The notes under the pieces: generated by a model
Seen by the model: the letters and a program-made list of their open reading frames with translations, nothing else
Database searches by the model: none
Told to the model about the DNA's origin: nothing
Shown here: in pieces, positions 14,472 to 22,495 of the stretch
Layout of the letters: each line of letters begins with the position of its first letter
How positions within the stretch are numbered: the first letter of the stretch is position 1
Program-made: the position numbers and the translations under genes
Virus record (IMG/VR): IMGVR_UViG_3300007775_000021
Span: 1-31,525 of that record
Reading direction: 5' to 3' (one strand)
From: a virus
Length of the DNA stretch: 31,525 nt

Positions 14472-16235
14472 TTAAAAGGCCCCGCTCGGTTTCATCATAA
14501 GGCCACGGCCCAGGCTTCCTTTTGTCACTTCGGCGGAAGTTCCCGGGGCGGCTTTCAGGGTAATTTCGGCCTGATTGGTCGATTTCGTTTCCCGCATGCT
14601 GTTGATAATCCTTTCGTGCCCGCTCATTACCTGGGGCTCGGGATTGGCGCCCCCGGATCCCCGTTGATACCATGGCGTTTGATCAACCGCCGGCGGTCTA
14701 AAAATTATGCTCGGGTCCCCTTGCCTAACGGAGTCATAAAGACGCTTTATTCGATCGATCGGGCCGGCCCAGCTTTTGAAAAAGTGGTCAAGTTTATTGG
14801 TGAATTGTTCAAAATGTCGATTGAGCAAAACAAAGAGCCCGATTGCTGTTGTAATAACCAAGATCAGAGGATTGGCGTTAGTCACCAAATTAAACAGCGT
14901 CATTGTGGCGGTCAGGGCTTTTAATACCGCATTGAGGCCCCAGAAAGCCGCCAGGCCTATGGCAACCCGCTCGATCCATGTTGCAATCTGTTTGAAGTTA
15001 TCCAGGATATACAAAAGCGTTTTACCGATTGGCGCCGCTATAGCGTTCTCATTCACCCTTACCCATTCCGTCATTCGGTCAATTGCCTGTTTCAAGGGTC
15101 CTTCCTGCAGTTTAAATATGCTGATCTTTACCCCTTCAATGGCCGATAGCAACCCGTCAAGGCTTCCTTTTACGTCGTTCCGGATGTAGGCCGCCACACG
15201 CTTGCTAGTACCCCCAGAATTCAAGAGCTCCGTTCGTAAGCGCCTCAAGGCCCCCGTATTATCATCGAGCAACTTTGAAGCCGCTGCAATGGGGATCTTC
15301 CCAAAAATGGCGTCAATTATTGCAACCCTTTTTACCTGACTGACGCCGGCAAGTTTCTTTCGAAGATCGTCTAATATATCGAACTGGTCCCGCAGGTTGC
15401 CGGTACTATCCGAAAGGCTGATACCCAACTTTTTGAAAGTTTTCGCCGCCTGGTTACCGACGCCGGCCAGGGCAAGGGTAATGTTTTTCGCCGCGGTACC
15501 GGCCTTGCTGGCTTTTATACCGCTACTGGCTAAAAATCCCATTGCGGCCGAAAACGTTTCGATACTGACACCGGCCTGTGCGGCAATCGGGGCGCCGTCC
15601 TGTACCGCCTCGAACAATTCCGAAACGCTTGTATTGGTCATATTAGCGGTCTTGCTCATAACGTCCATTACACGACGTAAGCCCGCCATTTTCTTGCCGA
15701 GGTCCTGGCTATCGAGGCCGAAAGCGCCTAATGCATCGCTCGCAATGTCCGCCGCTTCGGCGAAGTCCATTTCGGAAGCTGTGGCGAAGTCGACTATATC
15801 AGGAAGAGCGGCAATTGAGAATCGGGCGGAATAGCCCGCTTTTGCCAAAAAGTTTAAGCCCTGGGCGGCTTGGGTCGAAGTGTACTCGGTAGAGCGGCCG
15901 ACTTTCCGGGCAATGTCCTCGAGGTCCTTAAAGGCCTGAGTACCCCTTTCGATCTGATCCGGAAACTTTGCGGCCGCGGATCCGATAGCCCGGCCAAAAT
16001 CCGCCCCGGTACTAATGACGTTTCCCAGGGCGCCACCAATAAGAACCGCGGAAGCTGCGATAACAGCCGCCGCGGTTTTCATCTTACTGGATAAGGCATC
16101 AACGCGCCGGTTGATATTGTGAAGCCCTACTTGGGCGGATCGGGTAAAACGGCCTATTCGGTTCTGCATACGGCTTACCGGGGCGGACATTCTATCAACC
16201 GCTTTGAAAACTGCCGATACCGAAAACCTAGCCAT
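14472..16235 (-). CDS. Tail tape measure protein
   Basis: A 587-residue protein with the TP901-type tape-measure core. Signs are the coiled N-terminus, KMKTAAAVIAASAVLIGGALG, TGADFGRAIGSAAAKFPDQ, RSTEYTSTQAAQGLNFLAKAG and DLVDFATASEMDFAEAAD-like spacing (here PDIVDFATASEMD). There are hydrophobic segments at about 410-470 (IGLAAFWGLNAVL, PLILVITTAIGLFVLLN). It sets tail length. Using the usual rule of about 0.15 nm per residue, the tail would be near 85-90 nm, which is inference. The ATG is two bases after the chaperone-extension stop, with AAAGGA upstream. Confidence 0.93.
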   Translation of the reverse strand: MARFSVSAVFKAVDRMSAPVSRMQNRIGRFTRSAQVGLHNINRRVDALSSKMKTAAAVIAASAVLIGGALGNVISTGADFGRAIGSAAAKFPDQIERGTQAFKDLEDIARKVGRSTEYTSTQAAQGLNFLAKAGYSARFSIAALPDIVDFATASEMDFAEAADIASDALGAFGLDSQDLGKKMAGLRRVMDVMSKTANMTNTSVSELFEAVQDGAPIAAQAGVSIETFSAAMGFLASSGIKASKAGTAAKNITLALAGVGNQAAKTFKKLGISLSDSTGNLRDQFDILDDLRKKLAGVSQVKRVAIIDAIFGKIPIAAASKLLDDNTGALRRLRTELLNSGGTSKRVAAYIRNDVKGSLDGLLSAIEGVKISIFKLQEGPLKQAIDRMTEWVRVNENAIAAPIGKTLLYILDNFKQIATWIERVAIGLAAFWGLNAVLKALTATMTLFNLVTNANPLILVITTAIGLFVLLNRHFEQFTNKLDHFFKSWAGPIDRIKRLYDSVRQGDPSIIFRPPAVDQTPWYQRGSGGANPEPQVMSGHERIINSMRETKSTNQAEITLKAAPGTSAEVTKGSLGRGLMMKPSGAF

Positions 16236-16237
16236 TT

Positions 16238-16531
16238 TTATCTATCCTTTGGGCCTGTAAACCGCCTCAATTCGGGCCGTAATCCATCATAAAAGAAGCG
16301 TATTTCATGGGCTTTTAAAGTTCTATAGTCCGGTAATCCTTGATACTCTCGCATTATCTGGAGCAACATTTCCTTGTAAACAATAGCGAAGGTATTAAGC
16401 CCGCCGGGTAACCTTATATCTTCCCCGGCTCGAATTAGTTTTGCCCGAACTAGTCCATTAAAAGTGCAAAGATTGCCTCGCAGATTTTTATATCTTCGCC
16501 GACCATGGTTGCAAAATTCTTCGGCTGTATC
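16238..16531 (-). CDS. -1 frame extension of the tail assembly chaperone (gpG-T / P2 E+E' type)
   Basis: In the -1 frame relative to the chaperone gene the complement is open from just after a TAG at 16532-16534 to a TAA at 16238-16240, 97 codons. It has no usable start with a ribosome site. After the chaperone stop (16450) the frame encodes about 70 residues including LVRAKLIRAGEDIRLP, FAIVYKEMLLQIMREYQG and AHEIRFFYDGLRPEL. That ending is familiar from the second frame of tail chaperones in contractile-tailed phages. A programmed -1 shift between 16531 and 16450 would give a product of about 208 residues. The 212-base space before the tape measure is therefore coding. No classical X-XXY-YYZ heptamer is visible; the A5 run at 16485-16489 and CTTTTAA at 16458-16464 are candidate sites. 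Confidence 0.75.
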   Translation of the reverse strand, partial: DTAEEFCNHGRRRYKNLRGNLCTFNGLVRAKLIRAGEDIRLPGGLNTFAIVYKEMLLQIMREYQGLPDYRTLKAHEIRFFYDGLRPELRRFTGPKDR

Positions 16532-16866
16532 CTACACATCTCAGCCATAGCAGCATAGCCCTTAGAAATATCATGATCTTTCTTTTTACCGTCCATCACA
16601 ACAACGCTTGCGCCTGATCGTTCGTGAAAGGTAATCGGCTCTTTGTAAACACTTTTCGGATGTTGCGGGGTATAAACCGCTTCACCATCGTCGTTAATAA
16701 CCAAATGCCCGCGGCAAATGGCTCTTATGATACGCGCCCGGGTCTTTTGGTAGTTCGATTTGTCCTCAAGCTCCATATCGTTCGGGTCAATGAGTAGGTC
16801 CATTTGCTCGAGAAATCGGTCATACTCAACTTCCGCAACCTCTTTTGCTATCTTCAATTCTTTCAT
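16450..16866 (-). CDS. Tail assembly chaperone (Mu gp41 / P2 gpE-like)
   Basis: A 138-residue acidic helical protein lying between the tube and tape-measure genes, the invariant place of the tail chaperone. The N-terminus (KELKIAKEVAEVEYDRFLEQMDLL) and the later RARIIRAICRGHLVINDDGEAVY are in keeping with the family. The C-terminal half includes AMAEMCRIQPKNFATMVGEDIKICEAIFALL. It should coat the tape measure during tail assembly together with its frameshifted longer form. A ribosome site AAAAGGG lies about seven bases before the ATG. Confidence 0.82.
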   Translation of the reverse strand: MKELKIAKEVAEVEYDRFLEQMDLLIDPNDMELEDKSNYQKTRARIIRAICRGHLVINDDGEAVYTPQHPKSVYKEPITFHERSGASVVVMDGKKKDHDISKGYAAMAEMCRIQPKNFATMVGEDIKICEAIFALLMD

Positions 16867-16891
16867 GGCTTTGCCCTTTTAAAAGAAGGAA

Positions 16892-16938
16892 GCCGCGCCC
16901 CGCTTTCACGGGTACAGGGAAGGGCGGCCCCACGCGGC
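16892..16938 (-). terminator. GC-rich hairpin between tube and chaperone genes (attenuator-like)
   Basis: On the - strand GCCGCG and CGCGGC pair around a long interior with a further CCGC/GCGG pairing, and the hairpin is followed by TTCCTTCTTTT. It sits in the 93-base gap after the abundant tube protein. It could lower transcription into the chaperone and later genes or protect the tube message. The stem is interrupted, so termination would be partial. Confidence 0.4.
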
Positions 16939-16959
16939 ATAATTTGCCCTTTGGTTTTC

Positions 16960-17346
16960 TTACTGCTTGCTCAAGCCGCCGTCAACGGACATAAGATCAA
17001 AAGAAGCCGTTGCCTTTTGGCTACTCGAATTCAATTCCCCGGAAATAACCATCCGGCCGGAATAGACATTCCCGGAAGCATAGGTAATTGCTACCGCTTC
17101 ACCCGTCGAAGAGTCCGCAAAATTTTGTAAAAATTCATGGTCGCCCCGGTCGTCGTCGCACTCAACGACAACACCGCTAAGAGAACCAAGTACCCGGGAT
17201 TTTATAACCCGCCCGGTCCCGTTTCCGTTTGCTTCAACGTCATTTTCGAAGCCGCCCATTTTTCGGGATATATCCGCGTCCGCAGTAACCGGAAATTCCC
17301 GGCCGGCAATCGAAATACTTTCTACACTTCCGCCAATTGCACCCAT
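16960..17346 (-). CDS. Tail tube protein (Mu gpM-like)
   Basis: A 128-residue protein with the Mu-type tail tube pattern: GSVESISIAGREFPVTADADISRKMGG near the start, ENDVEANGNGTGR, a DDDRGDHEFLQNFAD segment and a closing GELNSSSQKATASFDLMS. It polymerises into the inner tube inside the sheath. It follows the sheath gene by 33 bases, with an AGGAGTG ribosome site before the ATG. Confidence 0.92.
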   Translation of the reverse strand: MGAIGGSVESISIAGREFPVTADADISRKMGGFENDVEANGNGTGRVIKSRVLGSLSGVVVECDDDRGDHEFLQNFADSSTGEAVAITYASGNVYSGRMVISGELNSSSQKATASFDLMSVDGGLSKQ

Positions 17347-17379
17347 TTTTCACACTCCTGTAATAAGGTTATCCCGATA

Positions 17380-18876
17380 TTATGCAATTACCGTCGGCGT
17401 ACCGAAGTAAAAGCCGAATTCGAAATCGATCGAAATAATATTCGTGTTACCGGAAAGCTTCACGGTAAAAACGATATTCAAACGCTTCGGATTCTGATTG
17501 TCAATCTCTGCTTGTATGCTTGCCTTGGTAAAATCCGGATCCGAAATAATGGCATTGAGCGCCAGGCTATCAACCAGGGCGGCAATAGCGGCTTTGGCCA
17601 TTTTGGGCTTTTTGGCGGCCCGGTTGAAAGTCGGCTGGTTATCCGGGATAAGCGGGGCGCCGTCCCATTCAGGCACCGCAAAAATAAGGTCAAGATTGAA
17701 AAGAATATTCTGGATCTTGACAATATCGCATACATATCGATACGCCGGGATCGGGTCCCCGCTCGGATGGTAAAAGGTAACAGTATCAGACAAATTGATC
17801 ACGCCGTCTTTTACCTGTATCGTACTCGATCCGGCCTTGACGGCCTGATCCCTTTGAACATAATTCCACTGGTCGCCATCATCCCCGGGGATCAATCCGG
17901 TTGCGTCCTGACTTCCATAATCCACCGGCGGGTTATTATTGGCAACAACAGCAATACGGGCCAGCTGCCGGGCGGCAACAACAAAGGGAAGATCGTTCGA
18001 TCCCGGGGCAACCAATTGGCAATTGATCTTATCAGTTTTCCGGGCGTCAGAAACAACAATCGCATTTGTAACCGTCGTTGCGGTATTGCCCGTAAATACC
18101 ACACAGGGCTTGCGGGTAAGGGCGCCGTATCTTCCATCTCCGAAGGTCTGGTATAGCCCGAGCGTAGTTGTATCGGAAATATTTAGGCAATTGAGTATCA
18201 GACTTTCCCAAACATCCCCGATCAGGGCCAGGGTATCGGTAATATCAGGATTGACCAACCCGCCCGTTGCTTGGGTAATGGCGAAGGATACGCCGGCATC
18301 CGTCGGCCCAGCAACTTCAACAACAATATCATTTGCCGAAATACCCTTCCATTTGCTTGTAAAATCAACAGCTGTTCCACCGTCAACCGCAATGATCGGC
18401 ATCTCGAGAACTGCATTTATGGCTGCAGTAATGGCCGCGGTCATATCGGCCACAACATCCCCGACCGAGATAACGAAAGTATTTGACGCAATGTTGTTAA
18501 CAAATACCGTATAGGCGCCGGCTTCGGTAGGCGTCCCGCTGGGGGTAATGTCACCGGCGGAAACAACGCCCGCGCCATCATCAACCAGGGGGTAAATAGT
18601 GACGGGGATAGTCCCGACGCCGTCCCCATTTGTCGGGAAAAGCTGGCGGGCGGCAAGATGCAAGGGGCTTCCGAATCCGAAAAGGTCCGCAACCTGGGCC
18701 GCGCTTGTTACCTGCACTTTATCAGCCGCATAGGTTGAAGCTGTGGCGCCCTGGCCTATTACCGCTATTCTTTGCGGCAAATTTAATACTGAATTGCCCC
18801 TTAGATCTTTGTAAACGGTTTTTATACCAAGTACCCGCGCCACGGCCGAAGCATCAACAGCAGTAGAAATAGTCAT
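17380..18876 (-). CDS. Contractile tail sheath protein (Mu gpL-like)
   Basis: A 498-residue protein resembling Mu-type sheaths: QRIAVIGQGATASTYAADK and VTSAAQVADLFGFGSPLHLAARQLFPTNGDG at the N-terminus, then a KPCVVFTGNTAT segment, DARKTDKINCQLVAPGSNDLPF and AARQLARIAVVANNNPPVDYG in the middle. The C-terminal domain has YVQRDQAVKAGSSTIQVKDGV and a beta-rich ending. It forms the contractile outer tube around the tube protein encoded next to it. Its ATG has GAGGTAA upstream. Confidence 0.95.
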   Translation of the reverse strand: MTISTAVDASAVARVLGIKTVYKDLRGNSVLNLPQRIAVIGQGATASTYAADKVQVTSAAQVADLFGFGSPLHLAARQLFPTNGDGVGTIPVTIYPLVDDGAGVVSAGDITPSGTPTEAGAYTVFVNNIASNTFVISVGDVVADMTAAITAAINAVLEMPIIAVDGGTAVDFTSKWKGISANDIVVEVAGPTDAGVSFAITQATGGLVNPDITDTLALIGDVWESLILNCLNISDTTTLGLYQTFGDGRYGALTRKPCVVFTGNTATTVTNAIVVSDARKTDKINCQLVAPGSNDLPFVVAARQLARIAVVANNNPPVDYGSQDATGLIPGDDGDQWNYVQRDQAVKAGSSTIQVKDGVINLSDTVTFYHPSGDPIPAYRYVCDIVKIQNILFNLDLIFAVPEWDGAPLIPDNQPTFNRAAKKPKMAKAAIAALVDSLALNAIISDPDFTKASIQAEIDNQNPKRLNIVFTVKLSGNTNIISIDFEFGFYFGTPTVIA

Positions 18877-18910
18877 GATTTTACCTCTTTTTTATTTTGT
18901 TATTGTCGGC

Positions 18911-19576
18911 TTATGGCGTAAAATCGTAATCCGCCTCGATTAATATTTCGCCGTCCTCCGCTCGAATTACATCAATCGAAATAAACTCGAGTGTATTCAA
19001 TACCACTTGCGGGCTGTATTCATTAAATGATACCGCCAGAGCCAGCCGGGAAGCAACAATATTCTGCACCGCTCGATTATCTTGCTCCGGTTGAAAGAAA
19101 CGGATTGACTGGGGCATTCTGCCGGTAACAACGCCCCTGAGTCCTAAATATGTATATTCGGCCGCCATCAATATATTGCGAACAAGCCGAAGCCCCCTTT
19201 GGCAATTTAAGGCGGCCAATTCATCCCCGGCCTTATGTCCGCCGGCGGGATTGTTTGCGCTTTTACCATACCCGTAAATATCAATATTCAAAATTCCCCG
19301 GGCTCTTTGTCTTTCTCCAACATTGCTTGAACTGAGGTCAAAATCTGTATTTTCGTACCAAACATTTACAAGCGGGCTTTCGTCTATGGTGGGATGTAAA
19401 AAAGCTTCCCAGGGATTGGCCCGCTCGATGTATATTCTAAGTTTCCATAAGTTGGGATCTTTCAAGGCCGCCGTTGCAAGTGTTTGTTGATTGGCTACCT
19501 CGAGAGCTAAAATTGCCGCTACCTGATCCCGGATAATTTCAAAATTGTCTTGTTTATCAATTAATGTTTCGATCAT
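18911..19576 (-). CDS. Neck or tail-completion protein upstream of the sheath gene
   Basis: I start this 221-residue protein at the ATG at 19576, which forms an ATGA overlap with the preceding stop. The frame could begin eight codons earlier at a TTG, with no support. The sequence is mixed alpha/beta, with WKLRIYIERANPWEAFL, WYENTDFD, GILNIDIYGYGKS and a C-terminal SRLALAVSFNEYSPQVV. The position directly before the sheath gene and after the connector genes is that of a tail terminator or neck protein. No diagnostic motif is visible, so the role rests on gene order. Confidence 0.75.
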   Translation of the reverse strand: MIETLIDKQDNFEIIRDQVAAILALEVANQQTLATAALKDPNLWKLRIYIERANPWEAFLHPTIDESPLVNVWYENTDFDLSSSNVGERQRARGILNIDIYGYGKSANNPAGGHKAGDELAALNCQRGLRLVRNILMAAEYTYLGLRGVVTGRMPQSIRFFQPEQDNRAVQNIVASRLALAVSFNEYSPQVVLNTLEFISIDVIRAEDGEILIEADYDFTP

Positions 19577-19962
19577 GGCGTATATTGCTCGAGAGTACAA
19601 TTGACAAAACCAATCCCTCGATCGGGGCTCGATTGAGCAACCTTAAAAGTGAAGGAATTACCATTGATATCATTGAAAGTCACAATCCAGGGCTTTTTGG
19701 TGTTGTCCTCTATTCCTTGTGGTATTCCCAGGCCCAGGGCCGAAAGTGCTGAAATGCGTATGCTTACGGTAGCCAGGCGCCCGCTTATTATCTGGCCCGT
19801 ATCCGGGTCAATTACCTGGGAAATATCCCCAGAGAGCCCGTAGAGCCCCGTTGACGCGGCGCCGCTGGGATCGGTAACCGTTATCGGCCAACGAGCCCCG
19901 GCTTTATCCGTTTCCATGATAAAGCCGAGGTCCTTTTGTACCAGATCACGTAAGCCAGTCAT
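19573..19962 (-). CDS. Head-tail connector/completion protein (lambda FII-like position)
   Basis: A 129-residue protein, predicted mostly beta. It has MTGLRDLVQKDLGFIMET at the N-terminus, then ITVTDPSGAASTGLYGLSGDISQVIDPDTGQIISGRLATVSI and FKVAQSSPDRGIGFVNCTLEQY. Short beta proteins of this pattern after the major capsid gene close the head and attach the tail. The order matches lambda FII. It starts two bases after the upstream stop with no strong ribosome site, so translational coupling is likely. Its stop overlaps the next ATG. Confidence 0.72.
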   Translation of the reverse strand: MTGLRDLVQKDLGFIMETDKAGARWPITVTDPSGAASTGLYGLSGDISQVIDPDTGQIISGRLATVSIRISALSALGLGIPQGIEDNTKKPWIVTFNDINGNSFTFKVAQSSPDRGIGFVNCTLEQYTP

Positions 19963-19964
19963 GA

Positions 19965-20471
19965 TTATTTTTCGAGAACAAAGCCGCGGCTTACAAGGTC
20001 GGTCAAGGTATCATCGCCATTTGCGAACCAGGCCGCCTTTACCTCTTCACCGTCGCTTTTTATGCCCCGTTTGGTGGTAATTGATTTACCCGGAGCAACC
20101 CGGAAGGGCGGCAACGCTTTTTCGGCCTTTGCTGCAAGGGCTTTTTCCGTTGCTTTCCGTTTTTCCCGGGCCTGGACGGCGGCATCCCTTTTATCATCCT
20201 TTGACTTTTGCTTGGCTTTGGCTTCAGCTTCGGCTTTGGCCGCCGCGTCAGCTTTCGCTTTATCGTCGGCCTTTGCCTGGGCTTCAGCTTCGGCTTTTGC
20301 CTTGGCTTTGGCTTCCTTTTCCTTCTTATCGAGGCCGGCGGTTTTCTTCTCATTTTCGGCCGCGGCCTGAAGATCGGCAAGAGTCTCTTGCAACTCTTTC
20401 GTTTCCATGCCCTCGAGATTGGCTTCGGGCATGAATTTTAAAATTGCCGCTCTTATTTCCTTGTCACTCAT
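19965..20471 (-). CDS. Ala/Lys/Glu-rich long-helix protein after the capsid gene (lambda FI-like position)
   Basis: A 168-residue protein in three parts. Residues 1-35 are ordered (EIRAAILKFMPEANLEGM, KELQETLADL). Residues 36-120 are almost only Ala, Lys, Glu, Asp and Gln, giving a long TolA-like single helix or coiled coil. Residues 121-168 form a small ordered domain (PFRVAPGKSITTKRGI, AAWFANGDDTLTDLVSRGFV). Lambda FI lies at the same place, between the capsid and FII genes, and also has an acidic/Ala-rich helical part, so a role at the packaging-completion step is plausible. AAAAAGGGGGC precedes the ATG. Confidence 0.75.
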   Translation of the reverse strand: MSDKEIRAAILKFMPEANLEGMETKELQETLADLQAAAENEKKTAGLDKKEKEAKAKAKAEAEAQAKADDKAKADAAAKAEAEAKAKQKSKDDKRDAAVQAREKRKATEKALAAKAEKALPPFRVAPGKSITTKRGIKSDGEEVKAAWFANGDDTLTDLVSRGFVLEK

Positions 20472-20523
20472 AACGCCCCCTTTTTATTGGGTTAATTCTT
20501 AGGTACCGGGTACCGGCCCAGTA

Positions 20524-21618
20524 TTACAGGCCGGTATCAAGGCAACCGTACGTATCGATTGCAGTCGGGATCAGCAACGGACGGGATCCGAGCCCGGCAA
20601 AGAACTGCTCACCATCGAGCGAAAGCCAGGTATTAAGCCATATATCCATTGAGCCGGCGCCGTTCTGCATGCGGCCAGGTAACTCGGTTAAACTAACGGG
20701 CCTTTGTACCCCGAGCAAACTTGCAATATTCGGGATGGCGCCAAAAGTAGCGTCAAGGCGTCCTGAACTGGCTCTCACAACAACTTTCTCGGGGGAAAGG
20801 TATTGTGTTGCGGTACCGGTTGCCGGGTCCTTATATCGGCCGCCATAGGTCCACATATCATATTTATAGTTGCCGATTTCTACGGATCCCCGATAGGTCC
20901 CACCGTTTCCGCGTTTTTCCATGGAAACCACGCGGCTACCCTCGAGGCGCCGAATATCCAAGCGGTTCTGGATATCGGTATCCTTAATAAATTCCTCGAA
21001 AGCATCGACGCCGAAATACAATTCATCCGGATCCGCCAGCCCGTCAGTCCTGACCTGTTCCGCCAGGCTGTCTATATCCGCGGCCGGCGTTGCGCCGGTC
21101 TGGCCCCAAACGGTCCCCGCCGTCGGAAAGTGGGAAGTTTTCGGCTTATAGTCGATCGAATACAGAGCGGTACCGTTGATATCGGTCAAGGTAACAACAC
21201 CGGTCTGCAAGATCTGGGAAGCTTGCATTTCGATCGAGCGGCGTATTTTCGCCTCGATTTTCTGGGCGCCGTTGAAAATTCGCTCGATAAGAGCGGCCCG
21301 GAAATCCGGATTCATAAATGGATCATTACCGGCGCTTCTTTTGAGCAGATCAAAAGCGTTAATCGGGAATGCTTCCTTAAATATGGGCGGTTTGAAGCTC
21401 TTGTTGGTTGCCGTGTCCAGGGTATTGTATCGATATCCGGCAGAAAGGCTTTGAACGACAATTGCTATGTCCTCTTCACTCCTGACGATATCGAGTTCAA
21501 CCTCTTCAGAATTATGAAAATTCTGGGGCGGGGATCCAAAGAGCCCGGAAAGAAAAGCCAAAGGGGCGGCGGTCTGCAGATATACCCGAAGCATTCGCCT
21601 TGTGATTAAGTCTGACAT
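20524..21618 (-). CDS. Major capsid protein (lambda gpE family, HK97 fold)
   Basis: A 364-residue protein of the size and pattern of lambda E. The N-terminus is LITRRMLRVYLQTAAPLAFLSGLFG, then SPPQNFHNSEEVELDIVRSEEDIAIVV, KPPIFKEAFPINAFDLLKR, and a helical spine region with RAALIERIFNGAQKIEAKIRRSIEMQASQIL. The later PDELYFGVDAFEEFIKD and the GNYKYDMWTYGGRYKD beta segment also fit the family. It builds the icosahedral shell. A GGAGG site precedes the ATG. It follows the decoration-protein gene, as in lambda. Confidence 0.95.
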   Translation of the reverse strand: MSDLITRRMLRVYLQTAAPLAFLSGLFGSPPQNFHNSEEVELDIVRSEEDIAIVVQSLSAGYRYNTLDTATNKSFKPPIFKEAFPINAFDLLKRSAGNDPFMNPDFRAALIERIFNGAQKIEAKIRRSIEMQASQILQTGVVTLTDINGTALYSIDYKPKTSHFPTAGTVWGQTGATPAADIDSLAEQVRTDGLADPDELYFGVDAFEEFIKDTDIQNRLDIRRLEGSRVVSMEKRGNGGTYRGSVEIGNYKYDMWTYGGRYKDPATGTATQYLSPEKVVVRASSGRLDATFGAIPNIASLLGVQRPVSLTELPGRMQNGAGSMDIWLNTWLSLDGEQFFAGLGSRPLLIPTAIDTYGCLDTGL

Positions 21619-21667
21619 TGTTGTTTTCCTCCAAATGATAGGGAAATGTTAATTTTTCTTCCGGTAA

Positions 21668-22069
21668 TTACGAGTTATCGGCAAGGCCTAAATCCGTTAC
21701 GCTTGCGGGCGTGATACCATAGGCCCGAAGCTGATCGAGTACCTTATTATCGACGTTACTATTGTCGCCGTCGGCATCGATTACAAGGCGCTCTTCCCGT
21801 ACTTCGCCGGCAATAAGCGCCCGGACGGGCACATCACCGGCGCCGGTAGAGGTAATCGGATATGTCAAAACAGCTTTCGGAATCCCGTTTTCATTGGTTG
21901 CCCCGCCTTTTACGAAAGGCACCAGTTTTAAGGATACAGAGTCCCGGGCTAAGATAGTACCCTCAAGAACTGTAACAGCCCCGCCCAGGGTTAAAAGATC
22001 GTCTTTGAATTCCCCGCCCTGAAGTATTATGCTGCCGTAATCAAGGGCGGTAATGGTCAAGTTTCCCAT
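21668..22069 (-). CDS. Head decoration protein (lambda gpD family)
   Basis: A 133-residue protein like lambda D: the open beta segment DYGSIILQGGEFKDDLLT, then GTILARDSVSLKLVPF, AVLTYPIT, and PVRALIAGEVREERLVI near the middle. It trimerises on the expanded capsid and stabilises it against DNA pressure. AAAAGGAG lies upstream of the ATG. Confidence 0.93.
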   Translation of the reverse strand: MGNLTITALDYGSIILQGGEFKDDLLTLGGAVTVLEGTILARDSVSLKLVPFVKGGATNENGIPKAVLTYPITSTGAGDVPVRALIAGEVREERLVIDADGDNSNVDNKVLDQLRAYGITPASVTDLGLADNS

Positions 22070-22083
22070 GGTCTAAACTCCTT

Positions 22084-22095
22084 TTCAAATTTGAA
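22084..22095. repeat. 12-bp perfect palindrome between protease/scaffold and decoration genes
   Basis: TTCAAATTTGAA reads the same on both strands and lies in the 51-base gap, about 15 bases before the decoration-protein start on the - strand. A CTGATCAG palindrome lies about 15 bases to its right. They may be protein-binding sites or chance AT-rich sequence; no terminator-like T run is linked to them. Confidence 0.3.
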
Positions 22096-22120
22096 TTTTT
22101 ACTGATCAGCTGGCGCCCTA

Positions 22121-22495
22121 TTACGCAACTTCAGAGATACCGAAACGGGCCTCGAGTTTTCCAACTACCTCTTCGGCTGTTTGATCGCCGGCGCCCTGGC
22201 CTTTATCGCCTTTCGGTTTACCCGCCTTGTCAATCTCTTCTTGATTTTCGTTAATGCGGGAATCAAGTTGTTGCTTATTGACGGCGGCCATTGTGTGTTG
22301 CATGCGTAAGGTTTCCGTCATCGGCTCACCCTTGAGCACCGCGTCAATTGCAACATCGATCAACCCGCTACCCTGGGCGGCTACAAGGTGGGCGCCTACC
22401 CGGTCACGTTCCTGGCTTTGGCCTTTTTCAATCCCTTCCAGTAAAATGGCCTGATACGTGTTGTAATGCTTGTCCTTCAATTCGTTCTTATCCAT
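22121..22495 (-). CDS. Nested in-frame scaffold protein (lambda Nu3-like)
   Basis: Inside the protease gene, codon 256 is an ATG (22493-22495) preceded by AAAGGAG (complement of 22504-22510) with eight bases of spacing, a stronger ribosome site than that of the full gene. Initiation there yields a 124-residue, charged, helical protein identical to the protease C-terminus, starting MDKNELKDKHYN. Lambda makes its Nu3 scaffold from the C gene in this way, so the same arrangement is very likely here. Confidence 0.8.
   Translation of the reverse strand: MDKNELKDKHYNTYQAILLEGIEKGQSQERDRVGAHLVAAQGSGLIDVAIDAVLKGEPMTETLRMQHTMAAVNKQQLDSRINENQEEIDKAGKPKGDKGQGAGDQTAEEVVGKLEARFGISEVA

Noticed and set aside
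17137-18156. Rightward 339-codon frame opposite the tube and sheath genes
   Set aside because: It is fully contained in two secure leftward structural genes and resembles no protein family; a shadow frame.
20062-20441. Several overlapping hydrophobic rightward frames that look like membrane proteins
   Set aside because: They arise from the antisense of the Ala/Lys/Glu codon repeats in the FI-position gene.
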